Positions 26,270 through 35,327 of a stretch of DNA of 64,000 nucleotides are shown one piece after another; positions within the stretch are counted from its first letter, which is position 1, and each line of letters opens with the position of its first letter. Source of the DNA: Flavobacterium sp. MDT1-60 (lineage in GTDB: Bacteria; Bacteroidota; Bacteroidia; Flavobacteriales; Flavobacteriaceae); NCBI RefSeq assembly GCF_014844035.1, contig NZ_CP062159.1, positions 3,906,001 to 3,970,000 on the forward strand. The letters are read 5' to 3'. A program made the position numbers and the translations under genes. Under the pieces are notes generated by a model. The model was not told the DNA's origin and searched no databases. It saw only the letters and a program-made list of their open reading frames with translations.

Positions 26270-26920
26270 ATGAAATTAGAACACATCCAGATTCAAACCA
26301 ATAATATAAAAGAAACGGAACTATTTTATAAAGATACGCTTGGGCTTTCAATCCTGGAAAAAAAATCAAACTCCATTACTATTAAGGCAGGAGATTCCGT
26401 TTTAAAATTTATTGAAAACACTGATTTTGATTCTATTTATCATTTCGCTTTTAACATTCCTGAAAATAAACTTGAAGAAGCGATTAACTGGTGCACCAAC
26501 AAAATAGATTTAATACTGATTGAAGACAAACGCATAATTGCAAATTTTGAAACCTGGAATGCAAATGCTATTTATTTTTATGACAATAATGGCAATTTAC
26601 TAGAATTTATTGCCAGACATGATTTAGATAATTTTCAAATAAAAGAATTCAGTTCTAAATCAATTTTAAATATTAGCGAAATTGGTATTGTCCATGAAGA
26701 TCCAATGGAATTGGGAGAACAATTAATAACAAATCATGATTTGCTGTTTTTTGAAAAAAATTATAATAGCGAAAATTTTGCTGCAATTGGAGACGATGAA
26801 GGTTTGCTGATCATTGTAAAACCCAACCGTAATTGGTATCCAACTCAAACGCCTTCTAAAAGCAATAAAACGGAAATAATAATTGAAAATAAAGGAACTA
26901 AGATTGAATTAGATTTTTAA
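26270..26920 (+). CDS. VOC (glyoxalase-fold) family protein
   Basis: 216 residues. N-terminal VOC module (about 1-115): MKLEHIQIQTNNIKETELFY, a central beta-strand pair and a C-terminal YFYDNNGNLLEFIARHD, in which the strand ending LLEF carries the usual metal-ligand Glu. First-strand His (LEHIQI) is the matching ligand. The remaining 95 residues form a second, weaker half (ISEIGIVHEDPMELGEQL) like the bipartite VOC proteins. Possible roles include a lyase, dioxygenase or resistance protein. No substrate clue from neighbours. Confidence 0.82.
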   Translation: MKLEHIQIQTNNIKETELFYKDTLGLSILEKKSNSITIKAGDSVLKFIENTDFDSIYHFAFNIPENKLEEAINWCTNKIDLILIEDKRIIANFETWNANAIYFYDNNGNLLEFIARHDLDNFQIKEFSSKSILNISEIGIVHEDPMELGEQLITNHDLLFFEKNYNSENFAAIGDDEGLLIIVKPNRNWYPTQTPSKSNKTEIIIENKGTKIELDF

Positions 26921-26972
26921 TCCCCTTTCTTACTTTCAACGCTTACCATTGTTTAATAAATTTACAAAATAG

Positions 26973-27005
26973 AAAAGCCCAATTCAAGTTTGAATTGGGC
27001 TTTAA
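26973..27005. terminator. Terminator between convergent genes
   Basis: AAAGCCCAATTCAA pairs with TTGAATTGGGCTTT around GT. Shared by the VOC gene and the P-type ATPase gene. Confidence 0.88.
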
Positions 27006-27024
27006 TTTTATCATCTAAAAGTTT

Positions 27025-29016
27025 CTAAAATTTCATCTTCTGAATTCTAACTGCATTTAATATCGCCAACAATGCTACTCCAACATCAGCAAAAACAGCT
27101 TCCCACATCGTTGCTAGTCCACCTGCACCTAAAATTAGTACAAATGCTTTTACAACAAAAGCCAATGTAATATTCTGCCAGACAATTTTTTTAGTTTGCT
27201 TTCCGATGTTGATTGCCATCGGGATTTTACTTGGTTTATCATCCTGGATTACGATATCGGCAGTTTCAATTGTGGCGTCGCTTCCTAAACCGCCCATCGC
27301 AATTCCAACTGTACTTAAAGCAATAACCGGAGCATCGTTTACGCCGTCGCCAACAAAAGCTACGGTTTCATTTTTAGCTTTAATTTCGTTAAGTTTATTG
27401 ACTTTATCTTCCGGAAGCAAATCTCCAAAGGCATTTGCAATTCCGAGTTTATTGGCAACGAACTGTACAACATTGGTTTTATCACCGCTCAGCATCGTTA
27501 CTTTGACACCTAATAATTTTAGTTTATTTACTGTTTCGAGGGCATCTTCTTTAATTTCGTCTGCAATGGTCAAATAGCCTGCAAACTTCTTTTCATAAGC
27601 AATGGCAATCGTGGTATAAACCACAGAATTTGGATCCAGATCATATTTAATCCCGAATTTATCCATCAATTTAAAATTCCCAACGTGAAGTTCTTTTCCG
27701 TTAATTTCCGCTTTTAAACCATGTCCGGAAATTTCTTCTACATTTTTCAATTCGATTGAAGCATCAATTTTTCCCACATGATTGTGAATCGCCGTCGCCA
27801 CCGGATGTGTACTTTGACTTTCTAAAACATTCACCAGTTTCAATATTTCTTCTTTATCAAAATCATCCGAAATAATCACTTCCTGCACTTTAAAAACGCC
27901 TTCGGTCATTGTTCCGGTTTTATCCATCACAACGTTCTGAATTGTAGAAATACTGTCTAAAAAATTACTGCCTTTAAAGAGAATTCCATTTTTGCTTGCA
28001 GCTCCAATTCCGCCAAAATATCCTAGAGGAATACTAATTACCAAAGCACAAGGGCAAGAAATCACCAGAAAAACCAAAGCTCTGTAAAGCCAGTCACTAA
28101 AAACATAATTATCAACAAAAAGCATTGGCAATAAGCAAATTGCAATCGCCAGATACACTACAATTGGCGTATAGATTTTAGCAAATTTTCGTATAAACAA
28201 TTCTGCAGGAGCTTTTTTAGCCGTAGCATTTTGCACCATTTCAAGGATTTTAGATAATTTACTGTCTTTATAATCTGTCGTAACTTTTACCTGTGCAATT
28301 GTATTTTCGTTGATCATTCCGGCTAAAACGGTTTCTCCTTTTACTTTCGTCGATGGTTTACTTTCGCCTGTAAGCGCAGCGGTGTTAAACGAAGCGGTAT
28401 CAGACAATAATTCTCCGTCTAAACCTAATTTTTCTCCGGCTTTAAGCTGAATAATAGATCCGATTCTGACATCAGCAGCTTTAACTTTTGTCGCCACATT
28501 ATTTTCTAAAATAGTAACTTCATCGGGACGCTGATCCAACAAACTTTTAATATTCGATTTTGCTCTGCTTACCGCCAATCCCTGAAAATTTTCTCCAATC
28601 GTATAAAAAAGCATTACGGCAACTCCTTCAGGAAATTCTCCAATGGCGAAAGCGCCAATCGTAGCAATACACATCAGGAAAAATTCTGAAAACACATCGC
28701 CTTTTATAATGCTTTCGTAAGCTTCTTTCAAAACCGGAATTCCAACCGGTAAATAAGCTATGATGTACCAAACAATTCTAACATATCCTGTAAACCAGTT
28801 TTGTGGAAAATAATTGTCAAACCCAATTCCGATAAGCAATAAAACAAACGAAATGATCGCGGGAAGAAACATTTGGAACAAACTTCCTTCAGCATTATGT
28901 TCGTGATCGTGATTGTGTCCGTCATCCTCAGAATGATGATGTTCTTCATGCGCTGAACAGCAACCGGATTGGTTTGTTTTCTTCTTTATTATTTTTTCTT
29001 CATGTATATGTTCCAT
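27025..29016 (-). CDS. Zn/Cd/Pb-type P1B ATPase (CadA/ZntA-like)
   Basis: 663 residues from the ATG at 29016; a TTG eleven codons upstream is open but unlikely. The N-terminus lacks a CxxC heavy-metal domain and instead has CC and a His/Asp/Glu-rich stretch (HEEHHHSEDDGHNHDHEHN), a common replacement in Bacteroidota. Core motifs: TM with CPC (SCPCALVISIPLGYFGG, near 320), DKTGT (about 365-369, Asp phosphorylated), the P1B HP dipeptide (STHPVATAI), GDGVNDAPVIA (about 555) and a final helix pair. CPC with Ser and a downstream MWEAVFADVG points to the P1B-2 group for Zn2+, Cd2+, Pb2+. It pumps metal out of the cytoplasm. Last gene of the metal block, 380 bp after czcB with a repeat element between. 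Confidence 0.93.
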   Translation of the reverse strand: MEHIHEEKIIKKKTNQSGCCSAHEEHHHSEDDGHNHDHEHNAEGSLFQMFLPAIISFVLLLIGIGFDNYFPQNWFTGYVRIVWYIIAYLPVGIPVLKEAYESIIKGDVFSEFFLMCIATIGAFAIGEFPEGVAVMLFYTIGENFQGLAVSRAKSNIKSLLDQRPDEVTILENNVATKVKAADVRIGSIIQLKAGEKLGLDGELLSDTASFNTAALTGESKPSTKVKGETVLAGMINENTIAQVKVTTDYKDSKLSKILEMVQNATAKKAPAELFIRKFAKIYTPIVVYLAIAICLLPMLFVDNYVFSDWLYRALVFLVISCPCALVISIPLGYFGGIGAASKNGILFKGSNFLDSISTIQNVVMDKTGTMTEGVFKVQEVIISDDFDKEEILKLVNVLESQSTHPVATAIHNHVGKIDASIELKNVEEISGHGLKAEINGKELHVGNFKLMDKFGIKYDLDPNSVVYTTIAIAYEKKFAGYLTIADEIKEDALETVNKLKLLGVKVTMLSGDKTNVVQFVANKLGIANAFGDLLPEDKVNKLNEIKAKNETVAFVGDGVNDAPVIALSTVGIAMGGLGSDATIETADIVIQDDKPSKIPMAINIGKQTKKIVWQNITLAFVVKAFVLILGAGGLATMWEAVFADVGVALLAILNAVRIQKMKF

Positions 29017-29170
29017 AAAAATCTTTTGTTTCAAGTTTTCTTTGTTCAAAGTTTCAAGTTTTGAACTGTGTAGAAAACACTTTTTAAAGTTACATCTTTT
29101 AAGGCAATTGTTTTTATCGAATAGCTTTTATTTAATCTCGCAAAGGTGCTAAGTCGCAAAGTTTTAGTTT

Positions 29171-29300
29171 GAATTGCCTCCAGCTTTAGCTGGAGGTTAA
29201 TGATGTCAAATTTAAATGGCTTTAGCCAGAATGCGCATTTTTGGCTAAAGCCATTATAACATTTCAATTAATTATCTCCAGCTAAAGCAGGAGGCAATTC
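29171..29300. mobile_element. 130-bp MITE-like inverted repeat element
   Basis: The ends are 25-bp inverted repeats differing at one base: GAATTGCCTCCAGCTTTAGC... at the left and ...GCTAAAGCAGGAGGCAATTC at the right. Inside, a second hairpin pairs ATGGCTTTAGCC (29216 on) with GGCTAAAGCCAT. It carries no ORF. It sits between the czcB and ATPase genes amid further dispersed repeats (29134-29165 and 29315-29395, TTTGCGCCT/CGCAAAG words). Called MITE-like from shape only; no target duplication was established. Confidence 0.6.
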
Positions 29301-29397
29301 AACACATAAAATTTAAAAACTTTGCGCCTCCGCGCCTTTGCGAGATTATTCCACACCAGCTTTAATAACTTTGCGCCTTAACGCCTTCGTGGCAAAT

Positions 29398-30639
29398 TCA
29401 ATGTTCATGCTCTCCCCCGCCTTTCATCGCAGACAACAAATAAAAAGCACCTTCCGTAACGATCTTAGCGTTTGGAGAAATTTCATCAACAAACTTCACT
29501 TCGGTAAAACCTAAATCTGTCGTTCCCGGAATTACTTCAATGGCTTTAAAATGAATTTCCTTTTCGTGATTTTCTTTATTCCCGTTTTCCTTTTCCTGAT
29601 GTTCATCTTCTTGTAAAAAAACAAAATATTTATCTGCATTTCGAACCACAGCATCCTTTGGCAAAGCGGGAACCGTGGCATTCGTAATATTAATATTAGC
29701 AGAAACATACATTCCCGGAATCAATCCTTTGGCATCAGCCGATTCAATTTTAGCATGGACGGCAACCGTTTTGCTTTCATTTGAAAAAGATTTATTGATT
29801 CCGAAAATCTTTCCTTTAATAGATTTATTCGATTGATTTGTCAATACAAAATCAATTACCTGTCCAACAGAAATAGATCCTAAATCTTTTTCGTAAACAT
29901 TCAAGTCCAAATGCATTTGGCTATTGTCAACCACTTCAAACAAGGAAATTCCCGTTTGTGCATAAGCTCCTTTTGCTATACTTATTTTACCAACATAACC
30001 ACTTATTGGTGCGACAATAGGCACTAAAGAAGTACTCCCTTTGGTGCTCACATGCAAAGCTTCTAATTTATTTTTTGCTGCCTGAGCTCTTGCCCTTTCT
30101 GACGCTAATTTTGCTTTTACTTCCTGAAATGTTTTCCTTGGATTTACATTCTCGTCACTCAGTGTTTTCTGGCGATTGTACTCTAACTGCAAATATTCAA
30201 TATTGGCTGTAGCCGAATGAAATTCTTCCTGCATTTCTATAACTTCCAGATTTTGAATGGTTGCCAACACTTTTCCTTTATTCACAAAAGTGCCTTCCAA
30301 AACAAAAATATCTTTTACCGTTCCGCCAATTAAAGTCGAAACTTCAGCAGAATTTTGAGGCGGAACAGTGGTATAACCATTTGCTTTTATGACTTTATTG
30401 AGATTTCGATCTTCAACAAATCCCGTTTCAATACCGATCGTTTTGTATTGGGAAGCAGTTAAGGCGACTTCTGTCTGTGATTTCTCCTCTTCATGTGTTT
30501 CTTCTGCTTTTTTCTCATTGCAGCTTAGTAAAACGCTGTAGGCAATAAGGAATATGCTATAAGCTGCTATTCTTTGCGAACTTTGCGAAAAAAACCTTGC
30601 GAACTTTGCGGTTAAATCTGCGGTTAAATTTATTTTCAT
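29398..30639 (-). CDS. czcB: Heavy-metal RND efflux adaptor lipoprotein (CzcB-like)
   Basis: 413 residues from the ATG at 30639, one base after the stop of the upstream gene; an ATG 30 codons further up lies inside that gene and is unlikely. Lipobox VLLSC (Cys40), then the adaptor domains: NGYTTVPPQN and VEGT-like lipoyl half, alpha-hairpin (about 165-225), VPIVAPISGYVGKISIAKGAYAQ lipoyl half, barrel and a C-terminal His/Glu-rich stretch (EDEHQEKENGNKENHEKE, GGGEHEH) fit for binding metal. Residues 4-24 and probably part of the hydrophobic core are encoded by text identical or close to dispersed intergenic repeats (TTAACCGCAAAGTTCGCAAG, also at 49621). It links the CzcA pump to the CzcC duct. 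Confidence 0.92.
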   Translation of the reverse strand: MKINLTADLTAKFARFFSQSSQRIAAYSIFLIAYSVLLSCNEKKAEETHEEEKSQTEVALTASQYKTIGIETGFVEDRNLNKVIKANGYTTVPPQNSAEVSTLIGGTVKDIFVLEGTFVNKGKVLATIQNLEVIEMQEEFHSATANIEYLQLEYNRQKTLSDENVNPRKTFQEVKAKLASERARAQAAKNKLEALHVSTKGSTSLVPIVAPISGYVGKISIAKGAYAQTGISLFEVVDNSQMHLDLNVYEKDLGSISVGQVIDFVLTNQSNKSIKGKIFGINKSFSNESKTVAVHAKIESADAKGLIPGMYVSANINITNATVPALPKDAVVRNADKYFVFLQEDEHQEKENGNKENHEKEIHFKAIEVIPGTTDLGFTEVKFVDEISPNAKIVTEGAFYLLSAMKGGGEHEH

Positions 30640-30640
30640 T

Positions 30641-31888
30641 TTAATTGTTTTTGATAGTTGGAAATTGAAGTTCGATGGCGCTTTGATTGTAATTATGAGT
30701 CGCCTCGGCATATTGTTTTTTAATATCAATCGCCTGGTTTAAAAAGCTGATATACGACCAATAACTCATATCGCCATTGGCATAACTTTTTTGTGCCGTA
30801 CTGATAATCTGATCAGCATATTGCAAGCCTTCATTTTGATAATAATCTAAAGCTTTTTGCTGTTTTGTAAAGTTGTTTTGCAATTCTTGCTGTTGCAAAT
30901 TCAAGGTTAATTTACTTTTATCCAAAGCTAATTGCGATTGCGAAATACTAATCTCAGAAGCTTTGGCTTTCGCCGAATTTACGCCTCCAAATAACGGAAT
31001 CTGCAAGCCTGCTGTAAAACCCTGAAACAACGATTCTGTGTTAATGGTTTGCGCAAAATAACCTAATCCCAATTTTGGAGTTCTCATCGCTTTGTAGGTA
31101 TTGGTTTCCTTCTGATAAACCGAGATTTGTTGTTGATAATAATCCGTCAATAAAACTTCTGCTTTCGAACTTCCTTCCTCTTTTATACTGGAATATTGCA
31201 AAGCTGTTTTTTCATCAGCAATTATATTTTCATTAGTTTGTACAAAAAACTGCAATTGCTTTTGGTAAATTGTCAGATCGTATTCTAATTGTGCTTTCTG
31301 CGTTTCAATTTCTTTTACTTTCGCTTTAGCGCTAATAACTTCAATGTTGCCGCTTTCTCCGGTTTGAAAACGCAACTCAGCATTCTTTAAAAATTTGGTA
31401 TAAATGTCATTTAATTCCGAGTTTAATTTCTGAATCGAAACACCGTACAAATATTGATAATAGGCCAATGTAACGGCTTTTTCAATTTCATAGGAGGATA
31501 ACGCTTTTCGTTTTTCGGCTAGTTTTACCAATTCTTCCTGCAATTGTCGATTCGCTTTTGTAATATTTCCGATGGGGAAATATTGCTGAATTGATACGTT
31601 ATGGTCAAAATCGGCGCTATTGAATTGTCCACCCTGATATTGTACCTGAAGCGGATCTGCCTGAAATGCGGTCTTTTTAAGGATGGTTTGTTTTTCGATT
31701 TCTTTATCGGCGATTTTTAAATCGATGTTGTTTGATTTGGCAAGTTCTATAGCTTTTTCTAAAGATATTTTGGCTTGCGCAGATGATATTGTACTTGTCA
31801 ATAGAAGTGCAATTAACCACAGAGAACGCAAAGGAGATTTCACAGAGTTCACAAAGGCTTTTGAGCTTAAATTATATATTGTTTTCAT
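30641..31888 (-). CDS. czcC: Heavy-metal RND outer membrane factor (CzcC-like)
   Basis: 415 residues, TolC fold with long helices and OEP repeats (ISLEKAIELAKSNNIDLKIADKEIEKQ; LEVISAKAKVKEIETQKAQLEYDL-like segment). A Sec signal (about 1-38, cleavage near SSAQA) without lipobox, unlike the drug-efflux duct at 6940-8346. The signal-peptide n-region (about residues 11-25) is encoded by a text of the CTTTGTGAACTCTGTG/GCGTTCTCTGTGGTTAA type that is a dispersed repeat in flavobacterial genomes. It is the middle gene between czcA and czcB; the duct works with the CzcA pump. It ends one base before the czcB start. Confidence 0.9.
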   Translation of the reverse strand: MKTIYNLSSKAFVNSVKSPLRSLWLIALLLTSTISSAQAKISLEKAIELAKSNNIDLKIADKEIEKQTILKKTAFQADPLQVQYQGGQFNSADFDHNVSIQQYFPIGNITKANRQLQEELVKLAEKRKALSSYEIEKAVTLAYYQYLYGVSIQKLNSELNDIYTKFLKNAELRFQTGESGNIEVISAKAKVKEIETQKAQLEYDLTIYQKQLQFFVQTNENIIADEKTALQYSSIKEEGSSKAEVLLTDYYQQQISVYQKETNTYKAMRTPKLGLGYFAQTINTESLFQGFTAGLQIPLFGGVNSAKAKASEISISQSQLALDKSKLTLNLQQQELQNNFTKQQKALDYYQNEGLQYADQIISTAQKSYANGDMSYWSYISFLNQAIDIKKQYAEATHNYNQSAIELQFPTIKNN

Positions 31889-31909
31889 TTTATTTATTAT
31901 TTTGTTGTC

Positions 31910-32111
31910 TCTCGCAGATTCTGCAGATTGAGCAGATCATTTTGATTCTTTTTATAATTTAAATCTGCTAAATCTCCCAAATCTGCGAGAAAAATCATCT
32001 ATACTTATTTTTTATTTCACGCAGATTTAAAAAGATTTAAGCAGATATGCGCAGATTATTATTTATTATCTTAAAATTAAATCTGCTATAATCTGCAAAA
32101 TCTGCGTGAAA
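31910..32111. repeat. Two inverted-repeat units between czcA and czcC
   Basis: First pair TCTCGCAGATT (31910-31920) with AATCTGCGAGA (31980-31990); second pair TTTCACGCAGATTT (32015-32028) with AAATCTGCGTGAAA (32098-32111). Both flank AT-rich inner text with more CAGAT words. In the operon transcript they would form two long hairpins between pump and duct genes. Confidence 0.75.
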
Positions 32112-32114
32112 AAA

Positions 32115-35100
32115 TTATTTTATTTTGTGGTTAAATTTCTCCAGCATTAAATACAAAATTGGTAATACGATTAATGTCAATAATGTTGCTGAAACTAAAC
32201 CGCCGATAACAACAGTTGCTAAAGGTTTCTGTACCTCTGCTCCGCCGCTTGTGGATAATGCCATTGGCAAAAATCCTAACGAAGCCACGGCAGCAGTCAT
32301 TAAAACCGGACGTAATCTTGTTTTGGTTCCGATTAAAACTCTTTGAAGTGGATCTTGTATTCCTTCTGCTTTTAATTGATTGAAATACGAAATCAGAACG
32401 ATTCCGTTTAAAACGGCAATTCCAAACAAAGCAATAAAACCAATTCCGGCGGAAATACTAAAAGGCATTCCTCGCATCCAAAGTGCAAAAACACCACCAA
32501 TTGCGGCTAACGGAATTGCCGTAAAAATTAAAGCTGCCTGTTTAAAACTGTTGAACGTTAGATAAAGCAAGATCAATATTAATCCCAAAGCAATTGGCAA
32601 TGCTATCATTAATCTATTTGTAGCTTTGATCAAATTCTCGAACTGACCGCCGTATGTTATGTAATATCCGGAAGGAAGGTTAAAATCCCGAACTAATCTC
32701 TCTTGAATTTCTTCCACAACGCTTTTGATATCGCGTCCGCGGACGTTTAAGCCCACAGTAATTCGGCGTTTTCCATCTTCGCGGGTTACCTGAACCGGAC
32801 CCTGCTCATAATCTACAGAAGCAACCTGAGAAAGCGGCACTTGCTGACCGTTTGGGAGCGGGATAAACAAATTGCTGACATCGGTAATATCAGCACGGTT
32901 GTCCTGATTCATACGGACAACAACATCAAATCTTTTGCTTTCTTCGTAGATTTTACCGGCACTTTCACCAGCAAAAGAGGAACGAATAATCTGATTGATA
33001 TCAGAAATATTCAGTCCGTATAAAGCGATTTTATTATAATCGTATTTGATGGTAATTTGTGGTAAACCTGTTACTTTATCGGCTTTTAAATCGCCGATTC
33101 CTTCTATATTTTTGATTTTCGAAATTAACTCAGCTGCTTTGGCGTCAAGGATTTCTAAATCATCACCAAAAATCTTGATGGCAATATCGCTTCGGCTTCC
33201 GGTCATTAATTCGTTAAAACGCATCTGAATCGGCTGTGAAATCTCAATATTGGCACCCGGAATGATTTCCATTTCTTCTTTCATCGCATTAGCCAAATCT
33301 TCCCAATTATGGTATTTGCCTTTCCATTCTTTTTTGTCTTTCAGGACAATAATCAAATCGCCGCTTTCAATGGGCATTGGATCAGTTGGGATTTCTCCGC
33401 TTCCAATTTTGGTCACTATTGTTTTAATTTCAGGAAATTTCTCTTTTAATAATTTCTCGTACTTTGTCGTCGTTTCTACCATCTGCGTAAGCGAACTTCC
33501 TGTCATAATTGTAGCATTGATAGCCAAATCACCTTCTTCAATAGTTGGAATAAATTCTCCTCCCATATTTTGGAAAATGATAAATGCTAAAGCAAAAAAC
33601 CCGAGAGAAATTCCTAAAACCACTTTTTTAAACTGCAATACTTTATTTAAAAAGGGTGTATAAATGGATTCGAACCAACGCATCATTCGGTCGCTGAAGT
33701 TTTTTTTGTGTTCTGTTTTTTTAGATAGAAACAGGGCGCTCATCATTGGTACATACGTCAGCGAAAGTATAAATGCACCCGCAATCGCGAAACCAACTGT
33801 CATCGCCATTGGCTTGAACATTTTTCCTTCGGTTCCAACTAAAGCCAGTATTGGCAAGTAAACAATCAAAATAATGATTTCTCCAAAGGCTGCACTATTT
33901 CTGATTTTTGAAGCCGAATTATACACTTCAACGTCCATTTCTTTCTGTGAAAGGGCTGTTTTATTTTTGATTTTTTGCAGATGATGCATCGTGGCCTCGA
34001 CAATAATAACAGCTCCATCGACAATAATTCCGAAGTCTATCGCTCCCAGACTCATTAAATTTCCGCTTACGCCAAAAGCATTCATCAAAATCACAGCAAA
34101 AAGCATGGCAAGCGGAATAACAGAAGCAACTATTAATCCGGCACGAAGATTCCCCAGAAATAAAATCAGTACAAAGATGACAATTAAGGCACCTTCTAAA
34201 AGATTTTTAGTCACTGTTCCAATGGCATTATCAACCAATTTTCCTCTGTCAATAAAAGCTTCGGCTACAACGCCTTCAGGCAGGCTTTTATTAATCTGAA
34301 TCATTCTTTCATGAATTCTGTTGACAACTGCGCTGGAATTTTCTCCTTTTAACATCAAAACCAATCCCGAAACGATTTCTCCTTTTCCGTCTTTGGTTGA
34401 AGCACCGTAACGCAACGCAATTCCTTCGCGAACTTCGGCAACATCACGGACTAAAACGGGCGAACCATTTCTGTTTTTTACTACCACATTTCCAAGATCA
34501 TTAATTCCTTTTGCCATTCCGACACCGCGGATAAAATAGGCGTACTGATCTTTTTCAATATAAGCGCCTCCGGTATTTTGATTGTTCTTTTCTAACGCAT
34601 CAAAAATTTCGGTAATCGTAACTCCAAGACTATTCAATGTATTTGGGTTTACGGCAATTTCATATTGTTTCAGTTTTCCTCCCCAAGTACTTATTTCGGC
34701 AACACCTTTAATTCCTTGTAACTGCGGAATAATGATCCAATCCTGAATGGTTCTTAATTTTATTGCATCGTACTTGTTTTCATAGCCTTTTTTGGCATAA
34801 ACATCATATTGGTAAATTTCTCCCAAACCGGTTGTAATGGGCGCTAATTCAGGAGAACCAGCATAAGCCGGAATGTTTTCTTCGGCTTGTTTTAAGCGCT
34901 GAAATATTTGTTCTCTGGCCCAATAAATATCGACATCGTCTTCAAAGACGACGGTTACAACCGACAATCCGAAACGGGAAATACTGCGGAGTTCTATAAC
35001 ATCCGGAACTGTTTTTACAGCCTGTTCCAGCGGATATGTAATTAATTGTTCGACTTCCTGACTGGCCAAAGTTGGCGCTGTTGTAATGATTTGCACCTGA

Positions 35101-35234
35101 TTATTGGTAACATCTGGTAAGGCATCCAGCGGTAATTTTTTAAGCGAATAACTTCCCCAGGCTATTAATACAAGGGTAAATAGCAGTATAAAGAACTTAT
35201 TCTTTATACTGAACTGTATAATTTTATCTAACAT
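32115..35234 (-). CDS. czcA: Heavy-metal efflux RND pump, HME family (CzcA/CusA-like)
   Basis: 1039 residues. Twelve membrane helices with two large periplasmic loops, starting MLDKIIQFSIKNKFFILL. The TM4 motif IDFGIIVDGAVIIVEA (about 390-410) has the DFGxxxD pattern that marks the heavy-metal (HME) group; the drug pump at 8365-11532 has the DD form instead. Other CzcA/CusA landmarks: WGGKLKQYEI, FIPTIEEGDLAINATI and MTAAVASLGFLPMALSTSGGAEVQKPLATVVIGG. It exports Co/Zn/Cd or Cu/Ag through the outer membrane with CzcB and CzcC. The specific metal is not settled by sequence reading alone; the Zn/Cd-type ATPase in the same block favours Zn/Cd/Co. Confidence 0.94.
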   Translation of the reverse strand: MLDKIIQFSIKNKFFILLFTLVLIAWGSYSLKKLPLDALPDVTNNQVQIITTAPTLASQEVEQLITYPLEQAVKTVPDVIELRSISRFGLSVVTVVFEDDVDIYWAREQIFQRLKQAEENIPAYAGSPELAPITTGLGEIYQYDVYAKKGYENKYDAIKLRTIQDWIIIPQLQGIKGVAEISTWGGKLKQYEIAVNPNTLNSLGVTITEIFDALEKNNQNTGGAYIEKDQYAYFIRGVGMAKGINDLGNVVVKNRNGSPVLVRDVAEVREGIALRYGASTKDGKGEIVSGLVLMLKGENSSAVVNRIHERMIQINKSLPEGVVAEAFIDRGKLVDNAIGTVTKNLLEGALIVIFVLILFLGNLRAGLIVASVIPLAMLFAVILMNAFGVSGNLMSLGAIDFGIIVDGAVIIVEATMHHLQKIKNKTALSQKEMDVEVYNSASKIRNSAAFGEIIILIVYLPILALVGTEGKMFKPMAMTVGFAIAGAFILSLTYVPMMSALFLSKKTEHKKNFSDRMMRWFESIYTPFLNKVLQFKKVVLGISLGFFALAFIIFQNMGGEFIPTIEEGDLAINATIMTGSSLTQMVETTTKYEKLLKEKFPEIKTIVTKIGSGEIPTDPMPIESGDLIIVLKDKKEWKGKYHNWEDLANAMKEEMEIIPGANIEISQPIQMRFNELMTGSRSDIAIKIFGDDLEILDAKAAELISKIKNIEGIGDLKADKVTGLPQITIKYDYNKIALYGLNISDINQIIRSSFAGESAGKIYEESKRFDVVVRMNQDNRADITDVSNLFIPLPNGQQVPLSQVASVDYEQGPVQVTREDGKRRITVGLNVRGRDIKSVVEEIQERLVRDFNLPSGYYITYGGQFENLIKATNRLMIALPIALGLILILLYLTFNSFKQAALIFTAIPLAAIGGVFALWMRGMPFSISAGIGFIALFGIAVLNGIVLISYFNQLKAEGIQDPLQRVLIGTKTRLRPVLMTAAVASLGFLPMALSTSGGAEVQKPLATVVIGGLVSATLLTLIVLPILYLMLEKFNHKIK

Positions 35235-35260
35235 TTGATTCTATAATGACGTGAGAAATC

Positions 35261-35322
35261 AGACAAAGTTTGTCTGTTCATTTTGTGGAAAGTCCACAAC
35301 GCTCTAACCCGAACTAGCCGGG
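35261..35322. promoter_or_regulatory. Three short palindromes between the DUF6660 and czcA genes
   Basis: Within 93 bases: AGACAAA-g-TTTGTCT (35261-35275), TTGTGGA-aag-TCCACAA (35283-35299) and CCCG-N7-CGGG (35308-35322). The first has a 1-base centre and suits a protein-binding site; the other two suit RNA hairpins. Possible operator plus attenuator or processing site. No known riboswitch was recognised. Confidence 0.4.
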
Positions 35323-35327
35323 CATCA

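Noticed and set aside
30640..30729. Longer czcB frame starting within czcC
   Set aside because: It overlaps the czcC end by about 90 bases and adds a polar segment before the signal peptide; the ATG one base after the czcC stop fits better.
35235..35327. Cobalamin or NiCo riboswitch ahead of czcA
   Set aside because: The conserved core motifs of these riboswitches could not be found; only short hairpins are seen.
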